A stretch of DNA of 64,000 bases, taken from NCBI GenBank assembly GCA_036645575.1, contig JAVXNW010000001.1, forward strand, positions 1 through 64,000, read 5' to 3'. Of this stretch, positions 32,769-40,526 are shown piece after piece (positions within the stretch are counted from its first letter, which is position 1; each line of letters begins with the position of its first letter). The notes below the pieces were generated by a model. The model made no database searches. It saw only the letters and a list, made by a program, of their open reading frames with translations, and was not told the DNA's origin. The position numbers and the translations under genes are program-made. Origin of the DNA: JAVXNW01 sp036645575 (GTDB lineage Bacteria; Bacillota; Clostridia; Christensenellales; Aristaeellaceae).

Positions 32769-35381
32769 TTACCGCACGCCATAGTAGGCGTTCAAATACA
32801 TCTGCTTGATTTCGCGCATCAGCGGGTAGCGCGGGTTCGCGCCGGTGCACTGGTCGTCGAAGGCCTGCTCGGTCATCTCGTCCAGCCGCGCAAGGAAATC
32901 CTGCTCGTCCACGCCGTAGTCGCGGATGGTCTTCTTGATGCCGATCGCGCCTTTGAGCTCGTCCAGTTTTTCGATGAACGCGTTCAGCTTTTCTTCGTCC
33001 GTGCCCTGGGTGATGCCCACGCTCTGGGCGATCTCGGCGTAGCGGCTGAGCGTATGCGGGTGGTCGTACTGGGAGAATGTGCCCATCTTGGTCGGCACTT
33101 CGCAGGCGTTAAAGCGGAGCACTTCGTCCAGCATCAGCGCGTTGGCGATGCCGTGCGGCAGGTGGTGGAACGCGCCCAGCTTGTGCGCCATCGAGTGGCA
33201 CACGCCAAGGAACGCATTGGCAAACGCCATGCCCGCCATCGTCGAGGCGTTGGCCATCTTCTCACGCGCGACAGGGTCGCTTGCGCCGTTTGCGTAGGCG
33301 CGCGGCAGGTATTCAAATATCAGCTTGATCGCCTGAAGCGCAAGTCCGTCGGTGAAGTCGGTTGCGAGCATCGCGGCATACGCCTCAAGCGCGTGCGACA
33401 TTGCGTCAATGCCCGATGCGCTGGTCAGGCCGCGCGGCATGTTCATCATGAGGTCCGCGTCCACGATCGCCATGTTCGGCATCAGCTCGTAGTCGGCCAG
33501 CGGGTACTTGACGCCGGTGTTTTCGTCGGTGATGACCGCGAACGGCGTCACTTCCGATCCGGTGCCGGCCGATGTGGGCACCGCGATGAAATAGGCCTTT
33601 TCGCCCATGCGGGGGAAGGTGTAGACGCGCTTGCGGATGTCGGAAAAGCGCATGGCCATGTCCATAAAGTCGGCCTCGGGATGCTCGTAGAGCACCCACA
33701 TGATCTTGCCCGCGTCCATGGCGCTTCCGCCGCCCAGCGCGATGATGACGTCCGGCTTAAACGAGGCCATCAGCTTGGCGCCTTCGCGCGCGCAGTGAAT
33801 CGTCGGATCGGGCGCGACGTCAAAGAATGTCTCGTGCGCAATGCCCATCTCGTCCAGCTTGTCGGTGATCCCCTTGGCGTAGCCGTTTTGGTAGAGGAAG
33901 GCGTCGGTCACGACGAACGCGCGCTTTTTGCCGTACACGTTTTTGAGTTCGTCCAGCGCCACCGGGAGGCAGCCCTTCTTTAGATAGACCTTGGGGGGCG
34001 TGCGGAACCACAGCATGTTCTCTCTCCTCTGCGCAATGGTCTTGATGTTGATGAGGTGCTTGACCCCAACGTTTTCGGAGACGGAGTTGCCGCCCCACGA
34101 GCCGCAGCCCAGCGTCATCGAGGGCGCGAGCTTGAAGTTGTACAGGTCGCCGATCCCGCCGTGCGAGGACGGCGTATTGACGATGACGCGGCAGGTCTTT
34201 ACGCGCTCGGCCAGCTGGTCGATCTTCGCGGAATCGGTGGTGGTGTTCACATAGATCGACGCGGTATGACCCATGCCGCCGTCCTCAATCAGCTTTTCAG
34301 CCTTGGAAACCGCGTTTTCAAAGTCGGTCGCGTGGTACATCGCGAGCACAGGGGAGAGCTTCTCGTGCGCAAATTCCTCGCTCAGCTCGACCGATTCCAC
34401 TTCGCCGATCAGGATTTTCGCGTTCTCCGGCACATCGACGCCCGCCAGCTGCGCGATCTTGTAGGCGCTCTGGCCGACGATCTTGGCGTTCAGCGCGCCG
34501 TTGATCAGAATGGTCTTGCGCACCTTGTCCAGTTCGGCGCCCTCGAGGAAATAGCAGCCGCGCGCCGCAAACTCCGCGCGAACCGCGTCATATACGCTAT
34601 CCAGCACGATCACGCTCTGCTCGGACGCGCAGATCATGCCGTTGTCAAATGTCTTTGAGTGAATGATCGAGTTGACCGCCAGCAAAAGGTCGGCGCTGTC
34701 GTCGATGATCGCCGGCACGTTGCCCGCGCCCACGCCCACCGCGGGCTTTCCGGACGAGTACGCCGCGCGCACCATGCCGGGGCCGCCGGTCGCCAGAATG
34801 ATGTCCGCTTCCTTCATGACCAGGTTGGTCAGCTCCAGCGAGGGGACGTCCACCCATGCAATGATGTCCTCGGGCGCGCCGGCCGCGACCGCCGCCTCGA
34901 GCACGCACTTGGCCGCCGCGATCGTCGAGTTCTTGGCGCGCGGGTGGGGGCTGATGATGATGCCGTTGCGCGTCTTGAGCGAAATCAGCGTCTTAAAGAT
35001 GGCGGTCGATGTCGGGTTCGTGGTCGGAATGACCGCCGCGATCACGCCGATCGGGGCCGCGATCTTTTTAAAGCCGTAAGAAGGATCTTCTTCGATCACA
35101 CCGCAGGTCTTGGTGTCTTTGTAGGCGTTGTAAATGTACTCGGAAGCGTAGTGGTTTTTGATGACCTTGTCCTCGACGACGCCCATGCCGGTCTCCGCGA
35201 CCGCCAATTTCGCCAGCGGGATGCGCATCTTGTTGGCGGCCATCGCGGCAGCCTTAAAGATGGCGTCCACCTGGACCTGCGTGTAAGTAGCATACTTTTT
35301 CTGCGCCGCACGCACGCGCGCAATGGCCGCCTCCAGCTTCTCTACGCCGTCCACGATCTCATATTGCTTTTCGGTGTTCAT
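32769..35381 (-). CDS. adhE: Bifunctional acetaldehyde-CoA/alcohol dehydrogenase AdhE
   Basis: An 870-residue fusion. Residues 1-440 or so form a CoA-acylating aldehyde dehydrogenase with catalytic Cys251 in NGMICASEQ and nucleotide-site GVGAGNVPA. Residues 460-870 form an iron-type alcohol dehydrogenase: GGGSAMDAGKIMW for NAD, then metal ligands including the histidines of CHSMAHKLGAFHHLPHG. It reduces acetyl-CoA to ethanol in two steps, regenerating NAD during fermentation, and usually forms spirosomes. The ATG at 35381 has AAGGAG 8 bases upstream; the in-frame GTG at 35387 is too close to it. The AT-rich upstream region likely holds the promoter. Confidence 0.96.
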   Translation of the reverse strand: MNTEKQYEIVDGVEKLEAAIARVRAAQKKYATYTQVQVDAIFKAAAMAANKMRIPLAKLAVAETGMGVVEDKVIKNHYASEYIYNAYKDTKTCGVIEEDPSYGFKKIAAPIGVIAAVIPTTNPTSTAIFKTLISLKTRNGIIISPHPRAKNSTIAAAKCVLEAAVAAGAPEDIIAWVDVPSLELTNLVMKEADIILATGGPGMVRAAYSSGKPAVGVGAGNVPAIIDDSADLLLAVNSIIHSKTFDNGMICASEQSVIVLDSVYDAVRAEFAARGCYFLEGAELDKVRKTILINGALNAKIVGQSAYKIAQLAGVDVPENAKILIGEVESVELSEEFAHEKLSPVLAMYHATDFENAVSKAEKLIEDGGMGHTASIYVNTTTDSAKIDQLAERVKTCRVIVNTPSSHGGIGDLYNFKLAPSMTLGCGSWGGNSVSENVGVKHLINIKTIAQRRENMLWFRTPPKVYLKKGCLPVALDELKNVYGKKRAFVVTDAFLYQNGYAKGITDKLDEMGIAHETFFDVAPDPTIHCAREGAKLMASFKPDVIIALGGGSAMDAGKIMWVLYEHPEADFMDMAMRFSDIRKRVYTFPRMGEKAYFIAVPTSAGTGSEVTPFAVITDENTGVKYPLADYELMPNMAIVDADLMMNMPRGLTSASGIDAMSHALEAYAAMLATDFTDGLALQAIKLIFEYLPRAYANGASDPVAREKMANASTMAGMAFANAFLGVCHSMAHKLGAFHHLPHGIANALMLDEVLRFNACEVPTKMGTFSQYDHPHTLSRYAEIAQSVGITQGTDEEKLNAFIEKLDELKGAIGIKKTIRDYGVDEQDFLARLDEMTEQAFDDQCTGANPRYPLMREIKQMYLNAYYGVR

Positions 35382-35692
35382 ATTCACAGCTCCTTCTCGA
35401 TCCTCGTTGCCCCCGAATTTCCTCGGAAAGTCTTGCGTTCGAGTCGTTCACAGTTTCCCTTGATTGCAGGAGCAGTATACACCCGCCCCTTATTCAGTAC
35501 AATATTATCGATATTAACTTATTGTTTAGATATTTTTCCCGTTGGTTATGCTTGTGAAAAGAATGACAATCGCGCGAAAATGAGATGGAAAATTGTGGAA
35601 AATCCGTAAGATTGAGCGAGCAGGATTGCAGGCTTTACGCGGTTATGGTATATTATACCGGAATTTACTGGCTTATGAGCGAGGGGAGATCG
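35382..35692. promoter_or_regulatory. Divergent regulatory gap between adhE and the L,D-transpeptidase
   Basis: A 311-base gap without a credible gene. The tract 35494-35535 is markedly AT-rich for this genome and probably contains the adhE promoter. On the other side, GGTATATTATACC (35647-35659) is a perfect palindrome containing TATTAT, a possible -10 for the transpeptidase gene. I did not find a convincing Rex operator. Confidence 0.45.
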
Positions 35693-37186
35693 ATGATGAA
35701 ACTATCCCGTGTGTTGTTTTTATGCGTCCTGATGACGCTGTGCGTGTGTGTAGGTGGGCAGGCGGCGAGCGGCTACGCGTATGAGCCGCCAGTTCCGGCG
35801 GATTATGACATGCCCTACACGTTGGCGGTGTATCTGAGCAGGCAGATGGTGGTGGCCTACGACGCGAAGACGGGCGAACCGGTGCGCTACATGATCTGCT
35901 CGTCGGGTGCGGGCGGCTGTACGCCCGCGATGACGGCCATCATGCCCAAGACCTACACGTCCGGCTGGGACAGGTGGGGCAACGTCTACGTGCGCTATCC
36001 CACCAAGATCAGGGGCAGCTACTTCTTCCATTCGACGCTGTACAACCTAGACCACACGCCCAACGCGAAATCCTGGCGCGATTTGGGGCGGATGGCCTCG
36101 CACGGCTGCATTCGCATGACGCCGGTTGACGCGCAGTGGATCAACTACAACTGCAAACAGGGCACGCGCATCCGCGTCGTGCGGGAGGATAATACGGGGC
36201 TGGGGCTGGGCGACAAGAATCGGGCGATTCGCGCGGCGCTCGATCGAGACGGCATTCGCTCGGTGGAACCCAACCTGCGCCCCACGCCCACACCCATCCC
36301 GCCCACGCTGGACGAAAATTCCACGCAGGTGCGCCAGATCAAGGCGCTCCAACAGAACCTGAAGGAGCACGGCTTCTATAACGGGGAGCTGTCGGGCCGC
36401 TTTGACGGGCAGACGGTGAGCGCTTGGAACGCCTATCAAAAGGCGCGGGGCTGGAAGGAAGACGCCATTGCGACGACCGACGAGCAGATTGCGCTGGACG
36501 GCGACCAGACGACGATCGCCTACAACGTAGACCTCAAGCTGGGCTCGCGCGGCGTGATCGTCCGGGCGGTCGAAGAACGGCTCAAGCTGCTCGGCTATTT
36601 CCGCAAGTCGCCCAACAACACCTACGACGCGGTCACCGTGGAGGCGGTCAAGCGCTATCAAAAGGCGAAGGGCATTGTGCCCGCCAACGGAAGGTTGGCC
36701 GCGCAGCAACAGGCGCAGCTGTTTTTGGGCGTCGCGCCCACGCCCACGCCGCAGCCCGACTTGACGGTGGGCAGCAAAGGCTCGCGCGTGAAGCGCCTGC
36801 AACAGCGGCTGGCGACGCTGGGCTGCTTTGTGGGGCGAGCCGATGGAAAGTATCAGGCCACGACCACAGCGGCGGTGCGCATGTATCAGGAGATGGCGGG
36901 GCTTGAGGTGACGGGGCGCGTGAACCGCGCGCTTGAGGACAAGATCGCAACCGACGACACGGTGGTCGGCTACGCGCGCAGGCTGAGCATCGGATCCAAG
37001 GGTCAAGTGGTCAAGGCGCTTGAAGCGGCGCTCAAGCAAGCGGAACTGTTTTTGGGCGTGCCCGATATGACGTTTGACAGCGCGACGCGCGACGCGGTCA
37101 AGGCGCTTCAAACGCAGAGGGGGGAAGCGCCGACCGGCGTCGCGGACACGAATCTATTAAAGGCGCTGTTCACGCAATCCAATTAA
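35693..37186 (+). CDS. Secreted L,D-transpeptidase (YkuD) with peptidoglycan-binding repeats
   Basis: A 497-residue exported protein. A signal peptide (about 1-25) precedes a YkuD domain (about 42-170) with the active-site signature MASHGCIRM, catalytic Cys139. A Pro/Thr linker leads to three or four PG_binding_1 modules (from about 220 to the end), each with the LQQxLxxLGxF-type pattern. It would form 3-3 cross-links or attach proteins to peptidoglycan. Fusion of the catalytic domain N-terminal to several binding modules is common in Clostridia. The start is at 35693 or 35696, both served by GAGGGGAG. Confidence 0.9.
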   Translation: MMKLSRVLFLCVLMTLCVCVGGQAASGYAYEPPVPADYDMPYTLAVYLSRQMVVAYDAKTGEPVRYMICSSGAGGCTPAMTAIMPKTYTSGWDRWGNVYVRYPTKIRGSYFFHSTLYNLDHTPNAKSWRDLGRMASHGCIRMTPVDAQWINYNCKQGTRIRVVREDNTGLGLGDKNRAIRAALDRDGIRSVEPNLRPTPTPIPPTLDENSTQVRQIKALQQNLKEHGFYNGELSGRFDGQTVSAWNAYQKARGWKEDAIATTDEQIALDGDQTTIAYNVDLKLGSRGVIVRAVEERLKLLGYFRKSPNNTYDAVTVEAVKRYQKAKGIVPANGRLAAQQQAQLFLGVAPTPTPQPDLTVGSKGSRVKRLQQRLATLGCFVGRADGKYQATTTAAVRMYQEMAGLEVTGRVNRALEDKIATDDTVVGYARRLSIGSKGQVVKALEAALKQAELFLGVPDMTFDSATRDAVKALQTQRGEAPTGVADTNLLKALFTQSN

Positions 37187-37207
37187 ACTGAATTTAAGTG
37201 CCCGGCA

Positions 37208-37255
37208 AAGAGACGGAACGCCCCCCTCATTCATGGGTAGGTCGCACCGTCTCTT
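37208..37255 (+). terminator. Possible terminator/leader hairpin
   Basis: AAGAGACGG (37208-37216) pairs with CCGTCTCTT (37247-37255) across a 30-base loop, followed by GCTCTATTTT. It lies 22 bases after the transpeptidase stop. Confidence 0.45.
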
Positions 37256-37283
37256 GCTCTATTTTGAGAGGGGGAGTCATCAC

Positions 37284-37931
37284 GTGGCGTATTTCAAGCG
37301 GACGATTCGTCTGATTGTCGGGCTTTTACTCTTTGCGCTGGGCTCGTACCTGAGCATTCAGGCAAATATTGGATTGGCGCCTTGGGAAGCGTTTGGGATG
37401 GGGTGCGCCTATTTGACCGGCGCATCCTATGGGAATGTCGTGGTGGTGACGGGACTGCTCATCTTGGTGGTTGACTGTCTCCTCAAGGAGAAGATCGGCC
37501 TTGGCACGGTGCTCAACGTCCTCCTCATCGGCAAGTTCATCGATCTGTTCGGCCTACTTCACTTGGTGCCGATGATGCACAACTTCTTTGCGGGACTTGC
37601 CGTCCTGTTGCTCGGACAGGTCGTGATCTGCATCGGAAGTTACTTCTATATCGGCGCCGGTATGGGGTGCGGGCCGCGAGACGCGCTGATGGTTGCGCTC
37701 GGCAAGCGCCTGCCCAAGGTGCCGCTCGGCGCGATTCGCGGCATGATCGAGGGCGCCGTGCTGCTGCTCGGCTGGCTGCTGGGCGCTAAGGTTGGGGTCG
37801 GCACGTTGATTGCCGTATTCGGAATCGGCTTCATTTTGGAATACACGTTCAAGTGCTTTCACTTTGACGCCAAGGCCGTCTCCCACGAGAACCTTGTACA
37901 GACCGCGCGCGGGATGCGCACAAAGCATTAG
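37284..37931 (+). CDS. YczE/YitT-like integral membrane protein
   Basis: A 215-residue protein with about five to six hydrophobic segments. Stretches such as ALGSYLSIQANIGLAPWEAF and GAGMGCGPRDALMVALGKR, a duplicated GLxPWE/GxGPRD pattern, place it with YczE/YyaS-type membrane proteins of unknown transport role. The GTG at 37284 is chosen because GAGGGGG lies about 8 bases upstream; no better ATG exists before the first membrane segment. It is convergent with the ZIP transporter gene and overlaps it by 4 bases. Confidence 0.8.
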   Translation: MAYFKRTIRLIVGLLLFALGSYLSIQANIGLAPWEAFGMGCAYLTGASYGNVVVVTGLLILVVDCLLKEKIGLGTVLNVLLIGKFIDLFGLLHLVPMMHNFFAGLAVLLLGQVVICIGSYFYIGAGMGCGPRDALMVALGKRLPKVPLGAIRGMIEGAVLLLGWLLGAKVGVGTLIAVFGIGFILEYTFKCFHFDAKAVSHENLVQTARGMRTKH

Positions 37932-38713
37932 CCCAGCGCGACGTCTAGGATCATCATGAGCACAAAGCCGATGGCGGCGCCGATGGTGCCGATGTTCGAG
38001 TGCTCGCCCAATTGCGCCTCGGGGATCAGCTCCTCGATGACCACGTAGATCATCGCGCCCGCGGCAAACGAGAGCAGGTAGGGCAGCACCGGCACGATCA
38101 GGTTGGCAAGCAGGATGGTCAAAATCGCGCCGATCGGCTCGACGATCCCGGAAAGCGCGCCATACGCAAACGCCCGCTTCTTGCCCATGTTGCCCGCCAG
38201 CGGCAGCGAGATGATCGCGCCCTCGGGAAAATTTTGCAGCGCAATGCCGATCGCCAGCGCCATCGCGCCCGCCATCGATATGCCCGCGTTGCCCGCCATG
38301 GCGCCCGCAAACACCACGCCCACCGCCATGCCCTCGGGGATGTTGTGAAGCGTCACCGCCAAGACCAGCATGGTGGACTTGCCAAGGCGCGTGCGCATCC
38401 CCTCCGGCTTGTCCGAATCGATGTGAAGATGCGGAATCAGGCTGTCCAGCAGCAGCAAAAACCCAATGCCCGCGAGAAACCCGACCGCCGCGGGCATCCA
38501 TGAAATGACGCCCTGCGCCTCGGCCATGTCGATGGACGGCATGATCAGCGACCAGACCGACGCCGCGATCATCACGCCCGAAGCAAAGCCCAACAACAGC
38601 TTTTGCAGAAACGGCGTGATTTCTTTTTTGAGAAAAAACACCATCGCCGCGCCGAGCACCGTCCCAAGTAGCGGAATCAAAAGCCCCAGCGCCACACCCA
38701 CATTTGTACTCAT
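37928..38713 (-). CDS. ZIP-family metal (zinc/iron) transporter
   Basis: A 261-residue integral membrane protein with about eight hydrophobic segments. The two metal-path signatures HNIPEG (about residue 122) and QNFPEG (about residue 160) are present, as in ZupT/GufA proteins. A cytoplasmic loop with HLHID could bind metal. It imports divalent metals down the electrochemical gradient; zinc is the usual substrate, but iron or manganese are possible. No Fur/Zur-like box was recognised. The promoter is at 38749-38777, and sigF ends 103 bases upstream on the same strand. Confidence 0.92.
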   Translation of the reverse strand: MSTNVGVALGLLIPLLGTVLGAAMVFFLKKEITPFLQKLLLGFASGVMIAASVWSLIMPSIDMAEAQGVISWMPAAVGFLAGIGFLLLLDSLIPHLHIDSDKPEGMRTRLGKSTMLVLAVTLHNIPEGMAVGVVFAGAMAGNAGISMAGAMALAIGIALQNFPEGAIISLPLAGNMGKKRAFAYGALSGIVEPIGAILTILLANLIVPVLPYLLSFAAGAMIYVVIEELIPEAQLGEHSNIGTIGAAIGFVLMMILDVALG

Positions 38714-38748
38714 CTGTCTTCCCCCGTCTCTCTGGTTATGATGCCCTC

Positions 38749-38777
38749 ATTATACCACGACCGTGGGCATTTTGAAA
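38749..38777 (-). promoter_or_regulatory. Promoter of the ZIP transporter gene
   Basis: On the minus strand a perfect TATAAT (38754-38749) has TTTCAA (38777-38772) with a 17-base spacer. Confidence 0.5.
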
Positions 38778-38815
38778 CAGGCTGGCGGCAAATGAACCCG
38801 GCGCAGGCGCTCGCG

Positions 38816-39538
38816 TCAGGCGGTCTGGGCAATGTCGCGCAGGCGCTTTAACAGCTTGGCCTCCAGCCGCGACACCTGCACTTGGGTCATGCCGAAGGTT
38901 CCGGCGATCTGGCTTTGGGTCTCGAGGCCAAAATAGCGGCGGGTCAGCACCTCGCGCTCGACGTCGCTGAGCGTGCCCAGCAGCTGCTCGATCAAGAGCC
39001 GCTGATCCACCTCGTACATTCGATCCTCGCCCACCGTGTCGCCCAGCGTCATCGTGCCATCGACGCCCACGGGTTCAGACAGCGAGCGCGTGGGGCGCAA
39101 GGAGTCAAATGCCAATAGCGCCTCTTCGCGGTCGATCCCAAGCGCATCGGCCATTTCGCTCAGCGTAGGCGTGCGGCCGTGCTCGCGCTCGATCTGCTCG
39201 ATGTAGCCCGCGATCTTGCGCGCGTTGTCCTTGATGGAGCGCGAAACGCGAATCGGGCCGTCGTCGCGCAAAAAACGGCGCACTTCGCCCAGGATCACCG
39301 GCACGGCATAGGTGGAAAAACGGACGTCGAAGGCGGTATTGAAGTTGCGAATCGCCTTGACCAACCCCATGCAGCCCAGCTGGTACAGGTCGTCCCAGTC
39401 GCGCCCCACGCCCTGAAAGCGCTTCACCACGTATTTGACCAAGGCCAGATTGCCTTCCACCAGCTGCGACATTGCCTCGGAATCGCCGGACTGCGCGCGC
39501 TCGATCAGCGCCTTGCTTTGGTTCGCCTGCTCGCTCAA
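38816..39538 (-). CDS. sigF: Forespore RNA polymerase sigma factor SigF (SpoIIAC)
   Basis: A 240-residue sigma-70 family factor of the SigF/SigG type. Region 2 includes GNLALVKYVVKRF, DDLYQLGCMGLVKAIRNFN and FSTYAVPVILGEVRRFLRDD. Region 3 includes RSIKDNARKIAGYIEQ, and region 4 includes LSDVEREVLTRRYF and QSQIAGTFGMTQVQVSRLEAKLLKRLR. It directs forespore-specific transcription and is held by SpoIIAB. I place the start at the TTG at 39538, which overlaps the spoIIAB stop as TTGA; an ATG start would need an unlikely N-terminal extension. Length is near the Bacillus protein (255). Confidence 0.94.
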   Translation of the reverse strand: MSEQANQSKALIERAQSGDSEAMSQLVEGNLALVKYVVKRFQGVGRDWDDLYQLGCMGLVKAIRNFNTAFDVRFSTYAVPVILGEVRRFLRDDGPIRVSRSIKDNARKIAGYIEQIEREHGRTPTLSEMADALGIDREEALLAFDSLRPTRSLSEPVGVDGTMTLGDTVGEDRMYEVDQRLLIEQLLGTLSDVEREVLTRRYFGLETQSQIAGTFGMTQVQVSRLEAKLLKRLRDIAQTA

Positions 39539-39987
39539 GCGTGGCGCGCAACCGCCTCGGGCGCGCCAATCGACTTTCTCATGCGCACGGTGGTGCCGCG
39601 CCCGATTTCGGAGCAGACCGTCACCTCGTCCATGAAACTCTCCATCACGGTAAACCCCATGCCGCTGCGTTCGTCGCCCGCCTCGGTCGTGAAAAAGGGC
39701 GTGCGCGCCTTGTCGATGTCCGCAATGCCGCATCCGTTGTCGATCACGTCCACCGTGAGCTCTCCGGTGTCTGACAGCATGGCCTTCATCCGAACCGTGC
39801 CGCCGGTCTTTTTGTAGCCGTGCACAATCGCGTTGGTCACGGCCTCCGAGACGGAGGTCTTGACGTCGCCCAGCTGCTCAAGCGTCGGGTTGAGCGGCAG
39901 CAGGAAGGCGCTGATGACCATGCGGGCAAAGGTCTCGTTCTCGGGACAGGCCAGAAAATCGGTTCGCATCTCATTGATAATCGTCAT
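39535..39987 (-). CDS. spoIIAB: Anti-sigma F factor SpoIIAB (serine kinase)
   Basis: A 150-residue GHKL-fold ATPase. The N-box (SVSEAVTNAIVHGY), G1 box (DVIDNGCGI) and G2 region (GDERSGMGFTVM) are all present. It binds SigF and phosphorylates SpoIIAA on a serine. Its ATG follows spoIIAA by 12 bases, and its TGA overlaps the sigF TTG. The order AA-AB-sigF is the standard sporulation operon and is strong evidence that this organism can form endospores. Confidence 0.95.
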   Translation of the reverse strand: MTIINEMRTDFLACPENETFARMVISAFLLPLNPTLEQLGDVKTSVSEAVTNAIVHGYKKTGGTVRMKAMLSDTGELTVDVIDNGCGIADIDKARTPFFTTEAGDERSGMGFTVMESFMDEVTVCSEIGRGTTVRMRKSIGAPEAVARHA

Positions 39988-39999
39988 TTTTTCATCCCC

Positions 40000-40305
40000 T
40001 CAGGCCAGTTTTTGCACCAATTGATAGAGTCCCGCCATCTCGAATATGCGGTCGATCTGTCGTCCGACGCCCTTGACCGCGACGGTACCGCCGCGCCGGT
40101 TCATCAGCCGGTAACGGCCCAAGATGATGCCGATACCCGAGCTGTCCATGAAGTTGATGCCGCCCAGGTCGAACACCAGGCGCGTCACCTTGGGGTCCCG
40201 AATCAGTTCGTCGATCTCGGGCCGAATGCGTTCGGCCGCAGAATGGTCCAGTTCGCCCGAAAGCTTTACCACCACTTCCGCGCGTCGCTTCTCATGCACC
40301 AACAT
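40000..40305 (-). CDS. spoIIAA: Anti-anti-sigma factor SpoIIAA (STAS domain)
   Basis: A 101-residue STAS-domain protein. The phosphorylatable serine lies in the motif FMDSSGIGIILGRY. GELDHSAAERIRPEID and VFDLGGINFMDSSGIG are typical of SpoIIAA. Unphosphorylated, it displaces SpoIIAB from SigF. The start at 40305 follows GGAGGAC 7 bases upstream; a longer frame exists but runs through the promoter area. It is the first gene of the operon behind a SigH-like promoter. Confidence 0.95.
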   Translation of the reverse strand: MLVHEKRRAEVVVKLSGELDHSAAERIRPEIDELIRDPKVTRLVFDLGGINFMDSSGIGIILGRYRLMNRRGGTVAVKGVGRQIDRIFEMAGLYQLVQKLA

Positions 40306-40349
40306 GCCTTGTCCTCCTTCACCAATGAGGGTTTCGGTAAACACAAGAG

Positions 40350-40379
40350 AGATTCACCAAGCGCGCGGGCGAATCCTTC
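40350..40379 (-). promoter_or_regulatory. SigH-type promoter of the spoIIA operon
   Basis: On the minus strand GAAGGATTC (40379-40371) and GGTGAATCT (40358-40350) are 12 bases apart. This closely fits the Bacillus SigH consensus RnAGGAwWW-N11/12-RnnGAATww, with one mismatch in each box. The known spoIIA operon of Bacillus is SigH-dependent. Confidence 0.7.
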
Positions 40380-40393
40380 GGTCCAAAACGACT

Positions 40394-40429
40394 AACCCTG
40401 TCGAACGGTGGGATTCGTTCGACAGGGTT
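40394..40429. promoter_or_regulatory. Inverted pair of Spo0A boxes upstream of spoIIAA (also a hairpin)
   Basis: TGTCGAA at 40399-40405 and its reverse complement TTCGACA at 40418-40424 both match the Spo0A box TGTCGAA exactly. They lie about 20 to 50 bases upstream of the SigH-like -35 box, the right side for activation. They are embedded in a perfect 13-bp inverted repeat (40394-40406 with 40417-40429), which could also terminate the upstream ftsH-like transcript (GTCGTTTT follows on the minus strand). Confidence 0.65.
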
Positions 40430-40526
40430 ATGCAAAAATAGGGGCATCCGGGCGAAAATAGGCGGATGCGGCTGGAAAGCAGGTGCCTCTTCGGGCGGCG
40501 CCCGCTGCGCAAGGGGGGGATTTACC

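Noticed and set aside
35490..35540. Possible Rex (redox) operator upstream of adhE
   Set aside because: The AT-rich tract does not contain a TTGTTAA-N4-TTAACAA-like palindrome; only scattered half matches were found.
32334..35609. Very long plus-strand frames opposite adhE and its neighbour
   Set aside because: High GC at third codon positions creates antisense open frames; adhE is unmistakable on the minus strand.
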